64,000 bases of DNA from JANLTX01 sp049840835 (GTDB lineage: Bacteria; Armatimonadota; Armatimonadia; Armatimonadales; Armatimonadaceae), in the NCBI GenBank assembly GCA_049840835.1, contig JASGJG010000016.1, positions 124,001 through 188,000 on the forward strand. Direction: 5' to 3'. Positions 16,543-26,567 of the stretch are shown here, one piece after another. Position numbers and translations under genes: made by a program. Numbering within the stretch: the first letter of the stretch is position 1; each line of letters starts with the position of its first letter. The notes beneath the pieces were generated by a model. It did not search any database. It saw nothing but the letters and a program-made list of their open reading frames with translations, and was not told where the DNA came from.

Positions 16543-18166
16543 AATCGACGTTCACTGCAGAGGGAATCGCAGGCAGCCCTGGCATTGTCAGCAGTGTCCC
16601 TGCATAGGCTACCACGAACCCCGCGCCCGCACTCAGCTTTACATCGCGAATGGTGATGGAGTGCCCTGTGGGCGCATTGCGAGCATCTGGATCATCGGAA
16701 AACGAATACTGGGTCTTGGCCACGCAGATGGGCAGAGCACCGAAGCCACGCCGGGTCAGATAGCGCATTCGCTTCAGCGCATCCGATGTAAAGTTCACGC
16801 TCTCGGCTCGGTAGATCTCCCGCGCAATCGTTTCAATCTTCGCCTTCAGCGGAGTCTCATTGGTGTAGAGCGGCTTGAAGTTCGCTGTCTCTGTCTCCAG
16901 CGTTTCCAAGAGCAGCTTCGCCAGCGCCTCCGCTCCCTTGCCTCCTTCGGCCCAGCCATCGTTCAGCGCAATCGGCAGACCATGGGCGTCGCACAGGCGG
17001 GTAAGCGTGGCAATCTCTTCGTCGGAGTCAGCCAGGAATCGGTTGATACCGATAATCACCGGCAGCCCGAACTTCTTCAGGTTCTCCGCATGGCGCAGCA
17101 GATTCGCGAAGCCCTTCGCCACGGCCACAACGTTTTCGGTGGGCAGGTCTTCTTTTTTCTCCACCCCGCCATGCCACTTCAGTGCCCGAATCGTCGCTAC
17201 CAGAACTGCTGCATCCGGCTTCAGGCCGGTCTGCCGCATCTTGATGTCTAAGAACTTCTCGGCCCCTAAGTCAGCCGCGAATCCCGCCTCGGTCAGGCAG
17301 ATATCTCCCAGTGCCAGTGCGAGCCGGGTTGCCTGCACGGAGGAGCAGCCATGAGCAATATTGGCAAACGGGCCGCCGTGTACGATAACCGGCGTTCCCT
17401 CGGTGGTCTGGACTATGTTGGGGCGAAACGCATCTCGCAGTAGTGCCGTAAGCGCACCAGCAATACCCAGTTGCTCCACAGTCACCGGGTTGTTCGTGGT
17501 ATCGACGCCGATAACCGTTCGTGCCAGTCGTACTTTTAAATCTGCCAGGCTCTCCGCTAGACAGAGAATCGCCATGATCTCGCTAGCGGCGGTGATTTCA
17601 AACCCGGTCTCGGTGGGCACACCCTCGCTCTTGCCACCAAGTCCGGAGATGATCTTCCTTAGCCCACGGTCGTTCATATCCAGGCAGCGCTTCCAGGTCA
17701 CACTGCGCGGCTCAATACTCAGCACATTGCCGTTTTGGATATGGTTGTCGATAACCGCCGCCAGCAGGTTGTTGGCCGCCGTGATAGCGTGCAGGTCCCC
17801 GGTACAGTGCAGATTGATATCCGCCATGGGGTGAATCATAGACTGACCACCACCGGTAGCGCCGCCCTTGACCCCGAAGACTGGCCCAAGAGAAGGCTCT
17901 CGAAGACTGGGGATAGCTTTTACACCCAGCCGCCACAGCCCCATAGCCAGGCCAATAGTGGTAGTGGTCTTGCCCTCACCAGCCGGAGTTGGAGAAATCG
18001 CCGTTACCAGCACCAGCTTGCCGTGCTTGCCACTCTCACGCCGGGTCTTCAGTGACTCGAGCGTTACCTTGGCTTTGTAAGGGCCATACAGCTCAAGTTC
18101 GGTATCGGAAAGCCCGGCATCGCGGGCAACATCGAGAATAGGACGAAGGGAGATGGTCTCGCTCAC
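16508..18166 (-). CDS. fhs: Formate-tetrahydrofolate ligase
   Basis: 552 residues, full length for the monofunctional enzyme. It makes 10-formyl-THF from formate, THF and ATP. Seen: the P-loop TPAGEGKTTTTIGLAMGL near residue 58-75, PSLGPVFGVKGGATGGG, VHGGPFANIAHGCSS and DICLTEAGFAADLGAEKF. GTG start. The product feeds purine synthesis; purN lies elsewhere in the window. No folD is nearby. Confidence 0.97.
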   Translation of the reverse strand: MSETISLRPILDVARDAGLSDTELELYGPYKAKVTLESLKTRRESGKHGKLVLVTAISPTPAGEGKTTTTIGLAMGLWRLGVKAIPSLREPSLGPVFGVKGGATGGGQSMIHPMADINLHCTGDLHAITAANNLLAAVIDNHIQNGNVLSIEPRSVTWKRCLDMNDRGLRKIISGLGGKSEGVPTETGFEITAASEIMAILCLAESLADLKVRLARTVIGVDTTNNPVTVEQLGIAGALTALLRDAFRPNIVQTTEGTPVIVHGGPFANIAHGCSSVQATRLALALGDICLTEAGFAADLGAEKFLDIKMRQTGLKPDAAVLVATIRALKWHGGVEKKEDLPTENVVAVAKGFANLLRHAENLKKFGLPVIIGINRFLADSDEEIATLTRLCDAHGLPIALNDGWAEGGKGAEALAKLLLETLETETANFKPLYTNETPLKAKIETIAREIYRAESVNFTSDALKRMRYLTRRGFGALPICVAKTQYSFSDDPDARNAPTGHSITIRDVKLSAGAGFVVAYAGTLLTMPGLPAIPSAVNVDCDDDGNITGLF

Positions 18167-18211
18167 GACGGGGATTATACCCGCTTCGCACCACCTCCCA
18201 TCGTTTAGGGA

Positions 18212-18952
18212 TTACATTTTGGTCTTGCCAGCTGGCTCCGAGGCAGGCTTGGCAAAAATGGAATCTTCTATCGGTATATTGTTCTTGACCTCGGTAACAG
18301 TCATAATCTGTTCCGCAGGTCCTGCCAGTGTTCGGGTCTTGAAGGGCATCTTGACGCCATCAATGGTGCGATAGTCTGTGAAGTAGCTCTCCGACGGTAT
18401 CTTGCCCTGTGGCGATGTAATATCCGCATCACGCCGGATGAGCAGGTAGCTGGTGGCATCGAAGTAGAGGGTCTGTGGTGAGCCGGTCTTTGGGGTGAGT
18501 TTCAGGCGTAGCGCCTTGACCTTACCCACCTTACCCGGCGGCAAGATCTCCATCTTGGAGAAGACTTTCTTGTAGCTCGCCGGATCGTTACTCAGCGTCA
18601 ATTCGTTTAGAATCTGCGCCAGCTCGTCTCCCTTAAGCGTCCGAGTGCCCATAAACGGATCACGCGCCCAGCCGTTTTTACCGTCGTAGCCCTGCCCGAT
18701 CTCCCCAACACCAGGCAAACTCGCATTCATGACCATCTTGGCAGGCGACTTGTAGCTCATGGTGAAGTTGCCAGTGATTCCCTGCGCAGGCATAGAGATA
18801 GTCCCCTTCTGTATCTGGGATTTCACTTTAGCGTAGGCTGCTGTGCCGCCAGAGGCAGTGATGTATTTCTGGAGAATCTGCTCCGGCTTCTGCTGAGCCA
18901 GCGCGGGCAGCGCCAATGCCAGCGCTGCTACCGAAAGAATTGTCTGTTTCAT
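18212..18952 (-). CDS. LolA/outer-membrane-lipoprotein-sorting-like periplasmic protein
   Basis: 246 residues from ATG 18952, which overlaps the preceding S41 stop (ATGA). Signal peptide QTILSVAALALALPALAQQ, then a beta-rich fold typical of LolA/LppX-like proteins (ASGGTAAYAKVKSQIQKGTI, MVMNASLPG, DGKNGWARDP, TLYFDATSYLLIRRD, YFTDYRTIDGVKMPFKTRT). Such proteins are often found beside S41 peptidases. It is probably a lipid or peptide carrier, by inference only. Confidence 0.8.
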   Translation of the reverse strand: MKQTILSVAALALALPALAQQKPEQILQKYITASGGTAAYAKVKSQIQKGTISMPAQGITGNFTMSYKSPAKMVMNASLPGVGEIGQGYDGKNGWARDPFMGTRTLKGDELAQILNELTLSNDPASYKKVFSKMEILPPGKVGKVKALRLKLTPKTGSPQTLYFDATSYLLIRRDADITSPQGKIPSESYFTDYRTIDGVKMPFKTRTLAGPAEQIMTVTEVKNNIPIEDSIFAKPASEPAGKTKM

Positions 18953-20177
18953 GATTTCAGTGTACCAATTTTCGTTGCTATCCACTTTTGAGCGGCAGTT
19001 ATGTCAGGCTCCGGGTCGGCTAAGAGCAGCTTCTGTGTCAGCGCTACCGGGATATCTGGATTCACCCCACGGCCTTCCAGGAGTACCCCCTTCGGGGTTT
19101 TAAAGTCCGCAATAGCATGTTCCAGCCGTGCGCCGCCGGGAAGCTGGCGTATCTGGGCTGGCAGGACCATACCGCCCGTTCGTCGCCCTACGGTTTTCGC
19201 ACGCCCCGCTTCCTGCAAACCGCCCGCCAGAACTTCAGAGCAAGAGAGCGATAGTTCATCGGTGAGAATGGCTACTGGCCCCTTAAACGATGGCTCATCC
19301 TCTAACGGCGATGCTGGGAAGACCAGGGTTGCGCCCCGCTGAGCCATTTTTCCGAGAATACCGGGCCAGAGAGCCAGTCGGCTGGCGATACCCGTGGTAA
19401 TAGGAATCAGTCCTCCGGGATTCCCTCGGATATCCAGAATCAGGGCCGGAGCGCTTCGGTTTTCTGCCAGCGCGGTTTTGAAGGCTTCCAGGTTCCGCAG
19501 CAGAAAGATGTTGAACCGGAAGTACCAGATTCCGCTTTCCAGCACCTTGCTCTCACTATCTACCAGTACCGGGGGCAGTCCGAGCTGCTGAACAATCTCG
19601 CCGGGTGGCACCGTGTAGGGAATCGGGATTACTTTTGCCACTCCCGAACCATCTACTAGGCGCCACGGCAGTTTCTCTCTCCTATGCCACCACTGCTCTC
19701 CAGAGCGCGCAGGGCCAGGGCCATATCTACCGGGCGGGCCTTGCGGGCAACCAATGGCTCCAGCACCTTCATCAGCGGAATAGAGCCAATGGTCGTCACT
19801 TCCAGGCCAGGTATTAGCTCGGCGGCTTCCGCAGGCGAGCCCTTTCGCACCGAGGCGATGAGCACTTTGCCATCCGAATAGACAAGGCTGGCGCCACTGT
19901 AGCCACCACCACGCCCTTGCCCCTTCTTGCCTGCCTCATCTCCGGTGTACGCACCCGGCGGCAGAATGGCGAAGTGGCTTTGCTTCAGCTCGCCCAGCAT
20001 CTGCTGAAGTGTGGCCCAGAAGGCATTGTCATTCGGAGCTGCCAGCGCGCGCGGTAGATACTTGCGCCTGACCGCTTCCCAGTTCACACCCCCGAAGGTA
20101 GGATCCCAGTGCGTATCACGAACGGTGGTCCAGACGGTATCGAAGGCATCTTTCCGAACTTTTTCCGACAGGCTCAT
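18949..20177 (-). CDS. S41-family (C-terminal-processing-like) peptidase, frameshifted
   Basis: Two frames make one protein of about 408 residues. The first part (20177 to about 19680) has VWTTVRDTHWDPTFGGVNW, a small PDZ-like region (DGKVLIASVRKGSPA). The second has LILDIRGNPGGL, then LTDELSLSCSEVLAGGLQ with the nucleophile Ser, and GVLLEGRGVNPDIPV. The shift near 19680 lies in a GAGAGAGAAA stretch; restoring it joins KLPWRLVDGSGVAKVIPI. ATG overlaps by 4 bp with the next genes. Relative of the upstream Tricorn-like enzyme's catalytic domain. Confidence 0.85.
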
Positions 20178-23100
20178 TGATCTTCCTTCTTGATGCCCAT
20201 TCCGGCACGGTTGGGGTACTTCGGGCGGGCAGGCTGAACAAACGGCTTGCGTTTGATTTCTTCTAGCAGGTGCCTTACGGCGGCTTCGATCTGTGGGTCG
20301 CCGCCATTTTGCATCTTGCTGGGATCATCTAGCACTTCGATGTCCGGGTCTACGCCGTGACCTTCCACGGCCCATGTACCATCGTTTTCGTAGAAGGCAA
20401 AGGTCGGCACGGTTACGCTGGAACCGTCCATGAGGCCAGGGTTGCCGGAGAGCCCGACCAGGCCGCCCCAAGTGCGCATACCGATAAGTTTACCCAGTTT
20501 CGCCTGTCGGAAGTAGTAGGGGAAACAGTCTCCGCCAGAACCGGCCAGGCCGTTGATAAGCATGGCTTTGGGTCCCTGGTGACTATCCGGTGGCCAGGGA
20601 GAGTCCTTACCATCACGAATGGCCCAGAGGTTGGTCATGGGGCGGTTCAGTAGCTCGATAAAGCGAGTTGGAATCTGCCCGCCCCCGTTCCAGCGATCAT
20701 CGATTAGCAGCGCGGGCTTGTTCAGCTGGCCCACGAACTGGCGCACCAGGTCGGCCTGCCCGCCTGTGCCGGTATCCGGTACATAGATATAGCCGACCTT
20801 GCCCCCAGATAGCGCTTCTACCTTCTTACGATTCTCCTCGATCCAGGCACGATAGCGCAGAGGACCTTCGCTACCTATCGGGCGAACGGTGACATCGCGA
20901 GCTTCTTTATCCAGGGTCGGCTTGCTGCTCACGGTGAGGACTACGGCTCGGTTCGCCATGTCCTGGAACGCTGCCCAGGGATCCTGGTAGGGGTCTATCG
21001 GCACACCATTGACAGCAAGGATGTAGTCTCCGACTCCGACCTTCACACCCGGCTGGGAGAGCGGCCCCATGGCGTCCGTATCCCACGGCGCACCGCGATA
21101 GATCTTCGCGATTCGGTAGGCGCCGGAGACCTTCTCGAAGTCGCAACCTAGCATGCCTACAGAAACGCGCGGAGCATCGGCTCCTTGATCGTCGCTGTAG
21201 TAGGCATGGCCCACGTTTAGCTCGGAGATAAGTTCGGAGATGATAAAGCCGACATCGGCACGGCTGGCGGCATCGGGCAGCATGGCCTCGTACTGCTTCA
21301 AAACAGCGGGCCAGTCTACACCGTGCATGTTCGGGTCATAGAAGTAATCCCGCTCCAGTCGCCAGGCATCTCGAAGCAGCTGTCCCCACTCAGCGCGCTG
21401 GTCGATAGTCACATTCATGCCCGTGACGACTATTGGCTCCGGAGCGCTCCCCGCGCTGGCAGCCTGAATCGTGCCGTTCACGAACAGCTTTGTGCCATCG
21501 GCGCTCAGGCTGATGCCGCCCCCTGCCGGATTCACTACTTTTTCGGTGCGGGTGGCATCGTTCATATCGAACAGCATGATTCCCCGGCCATTGCGCCAGT
21601 ACAGAACCTGATTCTGCGCATTCACCCCGAGCGATCCCTGGAAATCACCGGGCGCTATGGGGAGCGCGATAGCACGGTCCTCGAATCCGTCTACATCGAC
21701 TTCTACACGAACCGGCTTCTTATCATCAGCGGGTTTGGGGGTGGCTGCATTTCCTGCTGGGGCCGGAGTGGGCGCGCCACCCTGCTTCGTCAGCATAGCG
21801 GTCAGGGTAAGCCCCTGCACGTTGGCAGACAGGCTGAGTTTGTTACCATCTACCGCACCGACAAACGGAATCAAAGGTCCGTTGTCTGGCTTTACGGTTA
21901 GAGAGACTTTTTTGGTCGCTGCGGCAAACGTGCCGGATACAGAGGCATTACCGAGCGATGAAACCGCTGTGCCGCTGACAGATGTACCATCGGCACCGAG
22001 CACCAGGTTCATAGTCAGAGACGCATCTCCCTGGGGAGTGCCGGAGATAGTGCCGGTCCAGGTGCCGGAGATATCATCGGCGGCGCTTACTGTTGTCTCA
22101 CGCTCTAAGGACGTAATCGCTACCGATGCCGTTTTCTTTTCTTCGGGCTTGCCCGGTTCTTCATCGCTCTTGGGTAGGAACGGAGACTCTGTGGTTTTCT
22201 TGAGCGGCACAGCGATGATACGGCCAGTGTTGGTGTAGACCCAACCCTGGAGGTTCTCATCCTGAACCAATCCCTGGAACGAGCGACGAGAGACGAAGTA
22301 GATCCACTCTCCTTTGCGGTCAAAGATCGGGCTGTAGTCCGCGAACATGCCGCTGGTCAGGCGCTGTGACTTGCCTGTTTCTACCGAGTAAAGCACCAGG
22401 AACGGGTTACCACGCGGCTCATCGTCGTTGGCAAATACCAGCCAGCGAGAGTCTGGCGACCACTGACCGTCGATTCCGCCGCTTCCAGCTACCTGAGCGA
22501 CTTTAGTCAGCTTCTTTGTTTCCAGCTCTAGGATATAGAGCGAGCCAGACTTGTCCGTAATGGTAAGGCGCTTACCATCGGGAGAAAAGCGCCCCGTGGT
22601 CGGATAACCGAGCTTTGCCGTGGTCAGCTGCTTCGGCTCCCCCTTACCATCAGCAGGCATGGTGTAAAGCTCGTACTCACCGGTGATATCTGAAACAAAG
22701 ACAATACTTGCTCCATCAGGTGACCAGACAGGGTTGCGCTCCCGAACAAAGCTGGTATGGGTAAGATTGCGCGGGGAGCCTTCTTTAGCTGGATTAGTCC
22801 AGATATCACCCCGTGCTTCCAGGGCAGCACGCTTCCCAGAGGGAGACAGTGAGCCACTCTCGATATAGTTGCGCGCATCCACTACTTTGGGGCGCACAGT
22901 GAGGCGATCACCAGGAATGGTAATCTCCACCACGCTATCCTTCTCCGTCGCGACATCTAGAAGCCGTAGTTTCGCTCCCTGCTGGAACACAATAGCGCCA
23001 GCGCCATAGCTGGGGGCTTTGATGTCGTAGTCGCTGAACTTGGTAATCTGGCGACGTTTCCCAGAGGGAACATCGTACTTCCAGATATTCAGCCGGTGCT

Positions 23101-23800
23101 CAGGGCCGTTGTCGGAGAGGTAGAAAATCGTCTTGCCGTCCGCCCACATGGGGTAGGTATCGGTGCCTTCCCAGTCCGTGATTTTCTTGGCGCTTTTCGT
23201 CTGCAGGTCGAACACCCAGATATCCTGCGCCCACCCACCCCGATAGCGCTTCCAGGTTCGGCGGTTCGTGCTAGATGGCGTGTAGGCTAAGAAGCGGCCA
23301 TCCGGAGAGATCATGGCATCTTCGCCATAGGGCACGGGTAGCGCTTCGGGCATGCCTCCTTTAGCGCTCACGGTGAGCAGCTTGGAGAAACGCCCATACG
23401 GAGTCATGCCGGGGTTCGAGAACGTAAGGTGACCATCTGCCGTCCAGTTAGTCAGCTCATCCGGTCCGGGATGATGGGTCACCCGCTGGGGCTCGCCTCC
23501 AACGGTAGGGATAGTATAGATATCATCGTTGCCATCGTAGTTCCCCGTAAAGGCCACTGTGGCGCCATCGGGCGAAAACCTTGGGTTGCGTAGCCCAGCG
23601 GCGGGAGACGCGACAGGTGTAGCAACACCGCCTGTTCGAGGTGCACGCCAGAGCTTACCCGCATAGACGAAAGCGACTTCTGTGGCGCTAACGGTGGGGT
23701 AGCGAAGCATACCCCCATGTGGTGTGGTGTTCTGGGCAGATGCCACAAGCGGCAGCGCCGCGATTCCTAGTGAGAGAAGCGCAAGGGTGTGTTTGTTCAT
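20174..23800 (-). CDS. Tricorn-like S41 protease with extra beta domain
   Basis: 1208 residues from ATG 23800; TTG 23815 is an alternative. Signal peptide HTLALLSLGIAALPLVASAQ. Two beta-propellers at about 30-540 with WD40/TolB-like blades (GLRNPRFSPDGATVAFTG; RNPVWSPDGASIVFVSD). An inserted domain of about 130 residues follows at about 570-700 (DISGTWTGTISG, VSGTAVSSLGNASVSGTF). Then come a helical C1 region (RDAWRLERDYFYDPNMHGVDW), PDZ (GDYILAVNGVPIDP) and a C2 catalytic domain with LINGLAGSGGDCFPYYFRQ and GHGVDPDIEVLDD. It lies within the NatAB/S41 operon. The signal peptide places it outside the cytoplasm, unlike archaeal Tricorn. Confidence 0.93.
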   Translation of the reverse strand: MNKHTLALLSLGIAALPLVASAQNTTPHGGMLRYPTVSATEVAFVYAGKLWRAPRTGGVATPVASPAAGLRNPRFSPDGATVAFTGNYDGNDDIYTIPTVGGEPQRVTHHPGPDELTNWTADGHLTFSNPGMTPYGRFSKLLTVSAKGGMPEALPVPYGEDAMISPDGRFLAYTPSSTNRRTWKRYRGGWAQDIWVFDLQTKSAKKITDWEGTDTYPMWADGKTIFYLSDNGPEHRLNIWKYDVPSGKRRQITKFSDYDIKAPSYGAGAIVFQQGAKLRLLDVATEKDSVVEITIPGDRLTVRPKVVDARNYIESGSLSPSGKRAALEARGDIWTNPAKEGSPRNLTHTSFVRERNPVWSPDGASIVFVSDITGEYELYTMPADGKGEPKQLTTAKLGYPTTGRFSPDGKRLTITDKSGSLYILELETKKLTKVAQVAGSGGIDGQWSPDSRWLVFANDDEPRGNPFLVLYSVETGKSQRLTSGMFADYSPIFDRKGEWIYFVSRRSFQGLVQDENLQGWVYTNTGRIIAVPLKKTTESPFLPKSDEEPGKPEEKKTASVAITSLERETTVSAADDISGTWTGTISGTPQGDASLTMNLVLGADGTSVSGTAVSSLGNASVSGTFAAATKKVSLTVKPDNGPLIPFVGAVDGNKLSLSANVQGLTLTAMLTKQGGAPTPAPAGNAATPKPADDKKPVRVEVDVDGFEDRAIALPIAPGDFQGSLGVNAQNQVLYWRNGRGIMLFDMNDATRTEKVVNPAGGGISLSADGTKLFVNGTIQAASAGSAPEPIVVTGMNVTIDQRAEWGQLLRDAWRLERDYFYDPNMHGVDWPAVLKQYEAMLPDAASRADVGFIISELISELNVGHAYYSDDQGADAPRVSVGMLGCDFEKVSGAYRIAKIYRGAPWDTDAMGPLSQPGVKVGVGDYILAVNGVPIDPYQDPWAAFQDMANRAVVLTVSSKPTLDKEARDVTVRPIGSEGPLRYRAWIEENRKKVEALSGGKVGYIYVPDTGTGGQADLVRQFVGQLNKPALLIDDRWNGGGQIPTRFIELLNRPMTNLWAIRDGKDSPWPPDSHQGPKAMLINGLAGSGGDCFPYYFRQAKLGKLIGMRTWGGLVGLSGNPGLMDGSSVTVPTFAFYENDGTWAVEGHGVDPDIEVLDDPSKMQNGGDPQIEAAVRHLLEEIKRKPFVQPARPKYPNRAGMGIKKEDQ

Positions 23801-23811
23801 GATTCCGAATT

Positions 23812-25017
23812 TCAAGCTTTGAGAAGCACGCTCTCTTTTTCAAAGACGGAGCGTGCATAGAAAATCGCGACAGCTGCATAGACCAGCGAGGAGCCAAAGG
23901 CAACTGCGACAAACGTGGGATTGACGATACCCGCCAGAGCTTGCTTGAGTACCAGACCAGCATTGGTAATGGGTACGAGCGCCCACCAGAGGGGAGACTC
24001 TGTCTTCAGCAACATGGTGAGCATGGAGCCCAAAGAGGCCATTAGCATAACCGGCGCCAGCGATGTTTGTGCTTCCTTCTGGTTCCGGCTGACTGTCGAA
24101 ATGGTCAGTAGAACTCCGGCACCTAGCAGGGCTACTGGCATCTGTACAAAGAACAAGGCGGCTATGGCCCCTGCACTCAGTTTCAGCCCACCGGAAGCCG
24201 CAACCGCGAAGATGGGCATCTTCACATAAAACGGCCAGAGCATACCGATTACGGAGAAGATGGAGTTCACCAGGGCTACGGCGGCAACAGCCAGAAACTT
24301 CCCGGTGACAATGCTGCGCCGCGAGATGGGCGAGACCAGCAGTGTCTCCAGAGTACCTCGCTCTTTCTCTCCAGCTACGGCATCGAAGGCAACACCGATT
24401 CCACCTAGAATAGAAGAGAGCCCCAGGATATAGGGCAGGAACATGGTGAGCATCATCATGCCCGCTCCCCCACCACCCTTGACCGATTTCTCATTCATCC
24501 GAAATGGCTCAGCAGCTTGCAGCGGTAAGTCTGCCTCTCGTAAGCGGCGGGAGACGATAAGCCCACCAAAGCTATCGAAGACAGCCCGTGCCCGGCCTGC
24601 GGCGGTCTGAGATTCATCGTTGCCAGGGTCGTTTAAGACGGTTAGATCGACGGGTCGGAACTCATCTAACGCTGCCTGCGCGTCTTCGGGCACCACGATA
24701 ACCGCTCTGAGTTTCCGCTGCGCAATCTCGCTTTCCGCCTGTGCTATGTCCGCCACCGGTACAAAGACAGCCTGGGTCTGCTTCGGGTTCTGACCATCCA
24801 CGAGTTGTTTGATATCGGGGGAGTTCTTGAGCCCGATAATGCCGACATTGATGGTCTCTTTGCGAGCCTCTTGGACCCGCGCCTGCGTCATCTTGCCAAC
24901 ACTGGCTATCAGCAGCGGTGTAATCAGCAGCGGCATAACCACAAGCTGGAAAATGCTCCGCCGCTCCCGCCAGACCTCTAAGAACTCTTTTAAGAAAACC
25001 GTTGTCCAGCGGTTCAT
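23812..25017 (-). CDS. ABC-2 type permease, NatB-like
   Basis: 401 residues. N-terminal membrane helix (VMPLLITPLLIASVGKM), a large extracytoplasmic domain at about 40-180, then about five helices. GEKERGTLETLLVSPISRRSIVTGKF is the ABC-2 hallmark. The same architecture is seen in NatB (sodium efflux) and CcmB-like exporters. It overlaps natA by 4 bp. The exported substrate is not predictable from the sequence. Confidence 0.88.
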   Translation of the reverse strand: MNRWTTVFLKEFLEVWRERRSIFQLVVMPLLITPLLIASVGKMTQARVQEARKETINVGIIGLKNSPDIKQLVDGQNPKQTQAVFVPVADIAQAESEIAQRKLRAVIVVPEDAQAALDEFRPVDLTVLNDPGNDESQTAAGRARAVFDSFGGLIVSRRLREADLPLQAAEPFRMNEKSVKGGGGAGMMMLTMFLPYILGLSSILGGIGVAFDAVAGEKERGTLETLLVSPISRRSIVTGKFLAVAAVALVNSIFSVIGMLWPFYVKMPIFAVAASGGLKLSAGAIAALFFVQMPVALLGAGVLLTISTVSRNQKEAQTSLAPVMLMASLGSMLTMLLKTESPLWWALVPITNAGLVLKQALAGIVNPTFVAVAFGSSLVYAAVAIFYARSVFEKESVLLKA

Positions 25018-25751
25018 TCATTTACTCCAATCAGGCGAAGGAAGACGGTCTCGAATGCCTGGGCGCCCGTTCGCTCCCGAAGCTGGCTCAGAGTCCCCTC
25101 AGCGAACAATCGACCGTCATGAATTACCGCGATACGGTCACAGAGGGCCTCTACCTCGCTCATGATGTGCGTGGAGAACAGCACTGTCTTGCCGGAATCG
25201 CGGCAGGAGCGTATGAAGCGCACCACTGTGCGTGCTGCCATGACATCCAGCCCACTGGTCGGCTCATCGAAAAATAGAACGGGGGGATCGTGAAGAACCG
25301 ATCGGGCGATAGAGACTCGCTGCTTTTGTCCGGTGGAGAGCTTGTCGCAGCGCCGATCTAAGAACTCACCGAGGTCCAGAATATCGGTGAGTTCCGTAAT
25401 CCGACGATTACGGGCGGCTTCGCCCATACCGTACAGCTCGGCAAAATAGCAGAGTGCCTGCTTGGCTGTTAGCCGCTCGTAGAGTCCAGCTGAGCCAGTC
25501 AGATAGCCCAGACGCTCCCGCACCTTCTGGGAGTCATTTACGATGTCATAGCCATCGATTCGGGCACTGCCACTGGTAGGGGTAAGGATTGTGGCCAACA
25601 TGCGCAGGGTTGTCGTTTTCCCTGCACCATTGGCTCCCAGTAGTCCGAATATCTCGCCGGGTTGAGCGGTGAAACTCACCGCGTCTACCGCTTTCTTTGG
25701 GCCAGATTTTTTATCGATGAAGGTCTTGGAGAGCTCCGAAACTTCGATCAC
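25014..25751 (-). CDS. ABC transporter ATPase, NatA-like
   Basis: 245 residues. Walker A LLGANGAGKTTTLRML, signature LSTGQKQRVSIARSV, Walker B VLFFDEPTSGLD and switch STHIMSEVEALCD. Short C-terminus as in NatA/CcmA-type ATPases. First gene of the operon natA-natB-tricorn-S41-LolA-like, each junction overlapping or nearly so. Confidence 0.92.
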   Translation of the reverse strand: MIEVSELSKTFIDKKSGPKKAVDAVSFTAQPGEIFGLLGANGAGKTTTLRMLATILTPTSGSARIDGYDIVNDSQKVRERLGYLTGSAGLYERLTAKQALCYFAELYGMGEAARNRRITELTDILDLGEFLDRRCDKLSTGQKQRVSIARSVLHDPPVLFFDEPTSGLDVMAARTVVRFIRSCRDSGKTVLFSTHIMSEVEALCDRIAVIHDGRLFAEGTLSQLRERTGAQAFETVFLRLIGVNE

Positions 25752-25791
25752 GGCGTATTTGTCCCGGCAGCCTGAAAAAAGTTACACTCCA

Positions 25792-26505
25792 CTATTTTCG
25801 GCGGCGCACGAATCCAGCTACAGGGAGGGCTACTAAAGCAAGTAATCCGGCAGCCGGTTCGGGCACGCGGCGCGCGACAACAATATTGTCGATAGCCCAA
25901 TATTCATCGTCTACACCCTGCAGTCCGAATCCCTGGAACGCTAGCGACGCCACACCCTGGTTGTTGGCGATAAACGTGAGATCGGGGTTCCCTACCCCAT
26001 GCCCAAAGGAGTAGATGTTGTAGCCGGAATAAAGATCGGGGTCATCACTCACCACATCTGCACCGGTACCTGCCAGGTGGACGCCACCCCCTAACGGAGT
26101 AGCATCAGAGTAGTCTTGCTCGAACCCGACACTGTTGATACGGCTGAACGTGGTATTCACCAGCACCTGACCGGAGCTGTTCTCCCGCAATACCCAGGCA
26201 TCTTGCCCAAACGACGGATTCTTTCCATCCCACGACCCACCGATAAAGAGATCGAATCCAATACTATAGGTCCCGCCCGGATTCAAACCAGAGAGACTCA
26301 GGGTCGTAAAATCATTGTTCGCGAACTTCCCCAGCATCGTGGAGAGTGGTGATACAGAGCTCGCCGTTGTCGGCAAGTCTACTCGTCCGGAGGTCGAAAA
26401 CCCATTGGAATTCGCCGAGAAATCGTTGGAGTAGACGGTCTGAGCCTGCGCAGCTACCGCCAGCGCTCCCAGAACAACAGTAACTATCAGGAACCTGGAA
26501 ACCAT
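25792..26505 (-). CDS. PEP-CTERM sorting-signal protein
   Basis: 237 residues from ATG 26505, chosen because AAGGA lies about 10 nt upstream and the signal peptide follows (RFLIVTVVLGALAVAAQAQ). The middle is a beta-rich secreted domain (SNDFSANSNGFSTSG; YWAIDNIVVARR). The C-terminus has the PEP-CTERM signal: VPEPAAG, a helix (LLALVALPVAGF) and RRRK. It should be cleaved and attached by an exosortase; one is encoded 0.7 kb upstream. The start of this gene is 60 bp after purN, so it may have its own promoter. Confidence 0.92.
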   Translation of the reverse strand: MVSRFLIVTVVLGALAVAAQAQTVYSNDFSANSNGFSTSGRVDLPTTASSVSPLSTMLGKFANNDFTTLSLSGLNPGGTYSIGFDLFIGGSWDGKNPSFGQDAWVLRENSSGQVLVNTTFSRINSVGFEQDYSDATPLGGGVHLAGTGADVVSDDPDLYSGYNIYSFGHGVGNPDLTFIANNQGVASLAFQGFGLQGVDDEYWAIDNIVVARRVPEPAAGLLALVALPVAGFVRRRK

Positions 26506-26567
26506 GGATACAACCATCCTTCATCTACCGAAATGGGTAATCCGGGATAGGTAATTTTACCAGGTTC

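Noticed and set aside
15872..17251. A 459-codon open frame on the plus strand
   Set aside because: Antisense to the MFS gene and to fhs, both of which have clear family motifs. The translated text is low-complexity and Arg/Ser rich.
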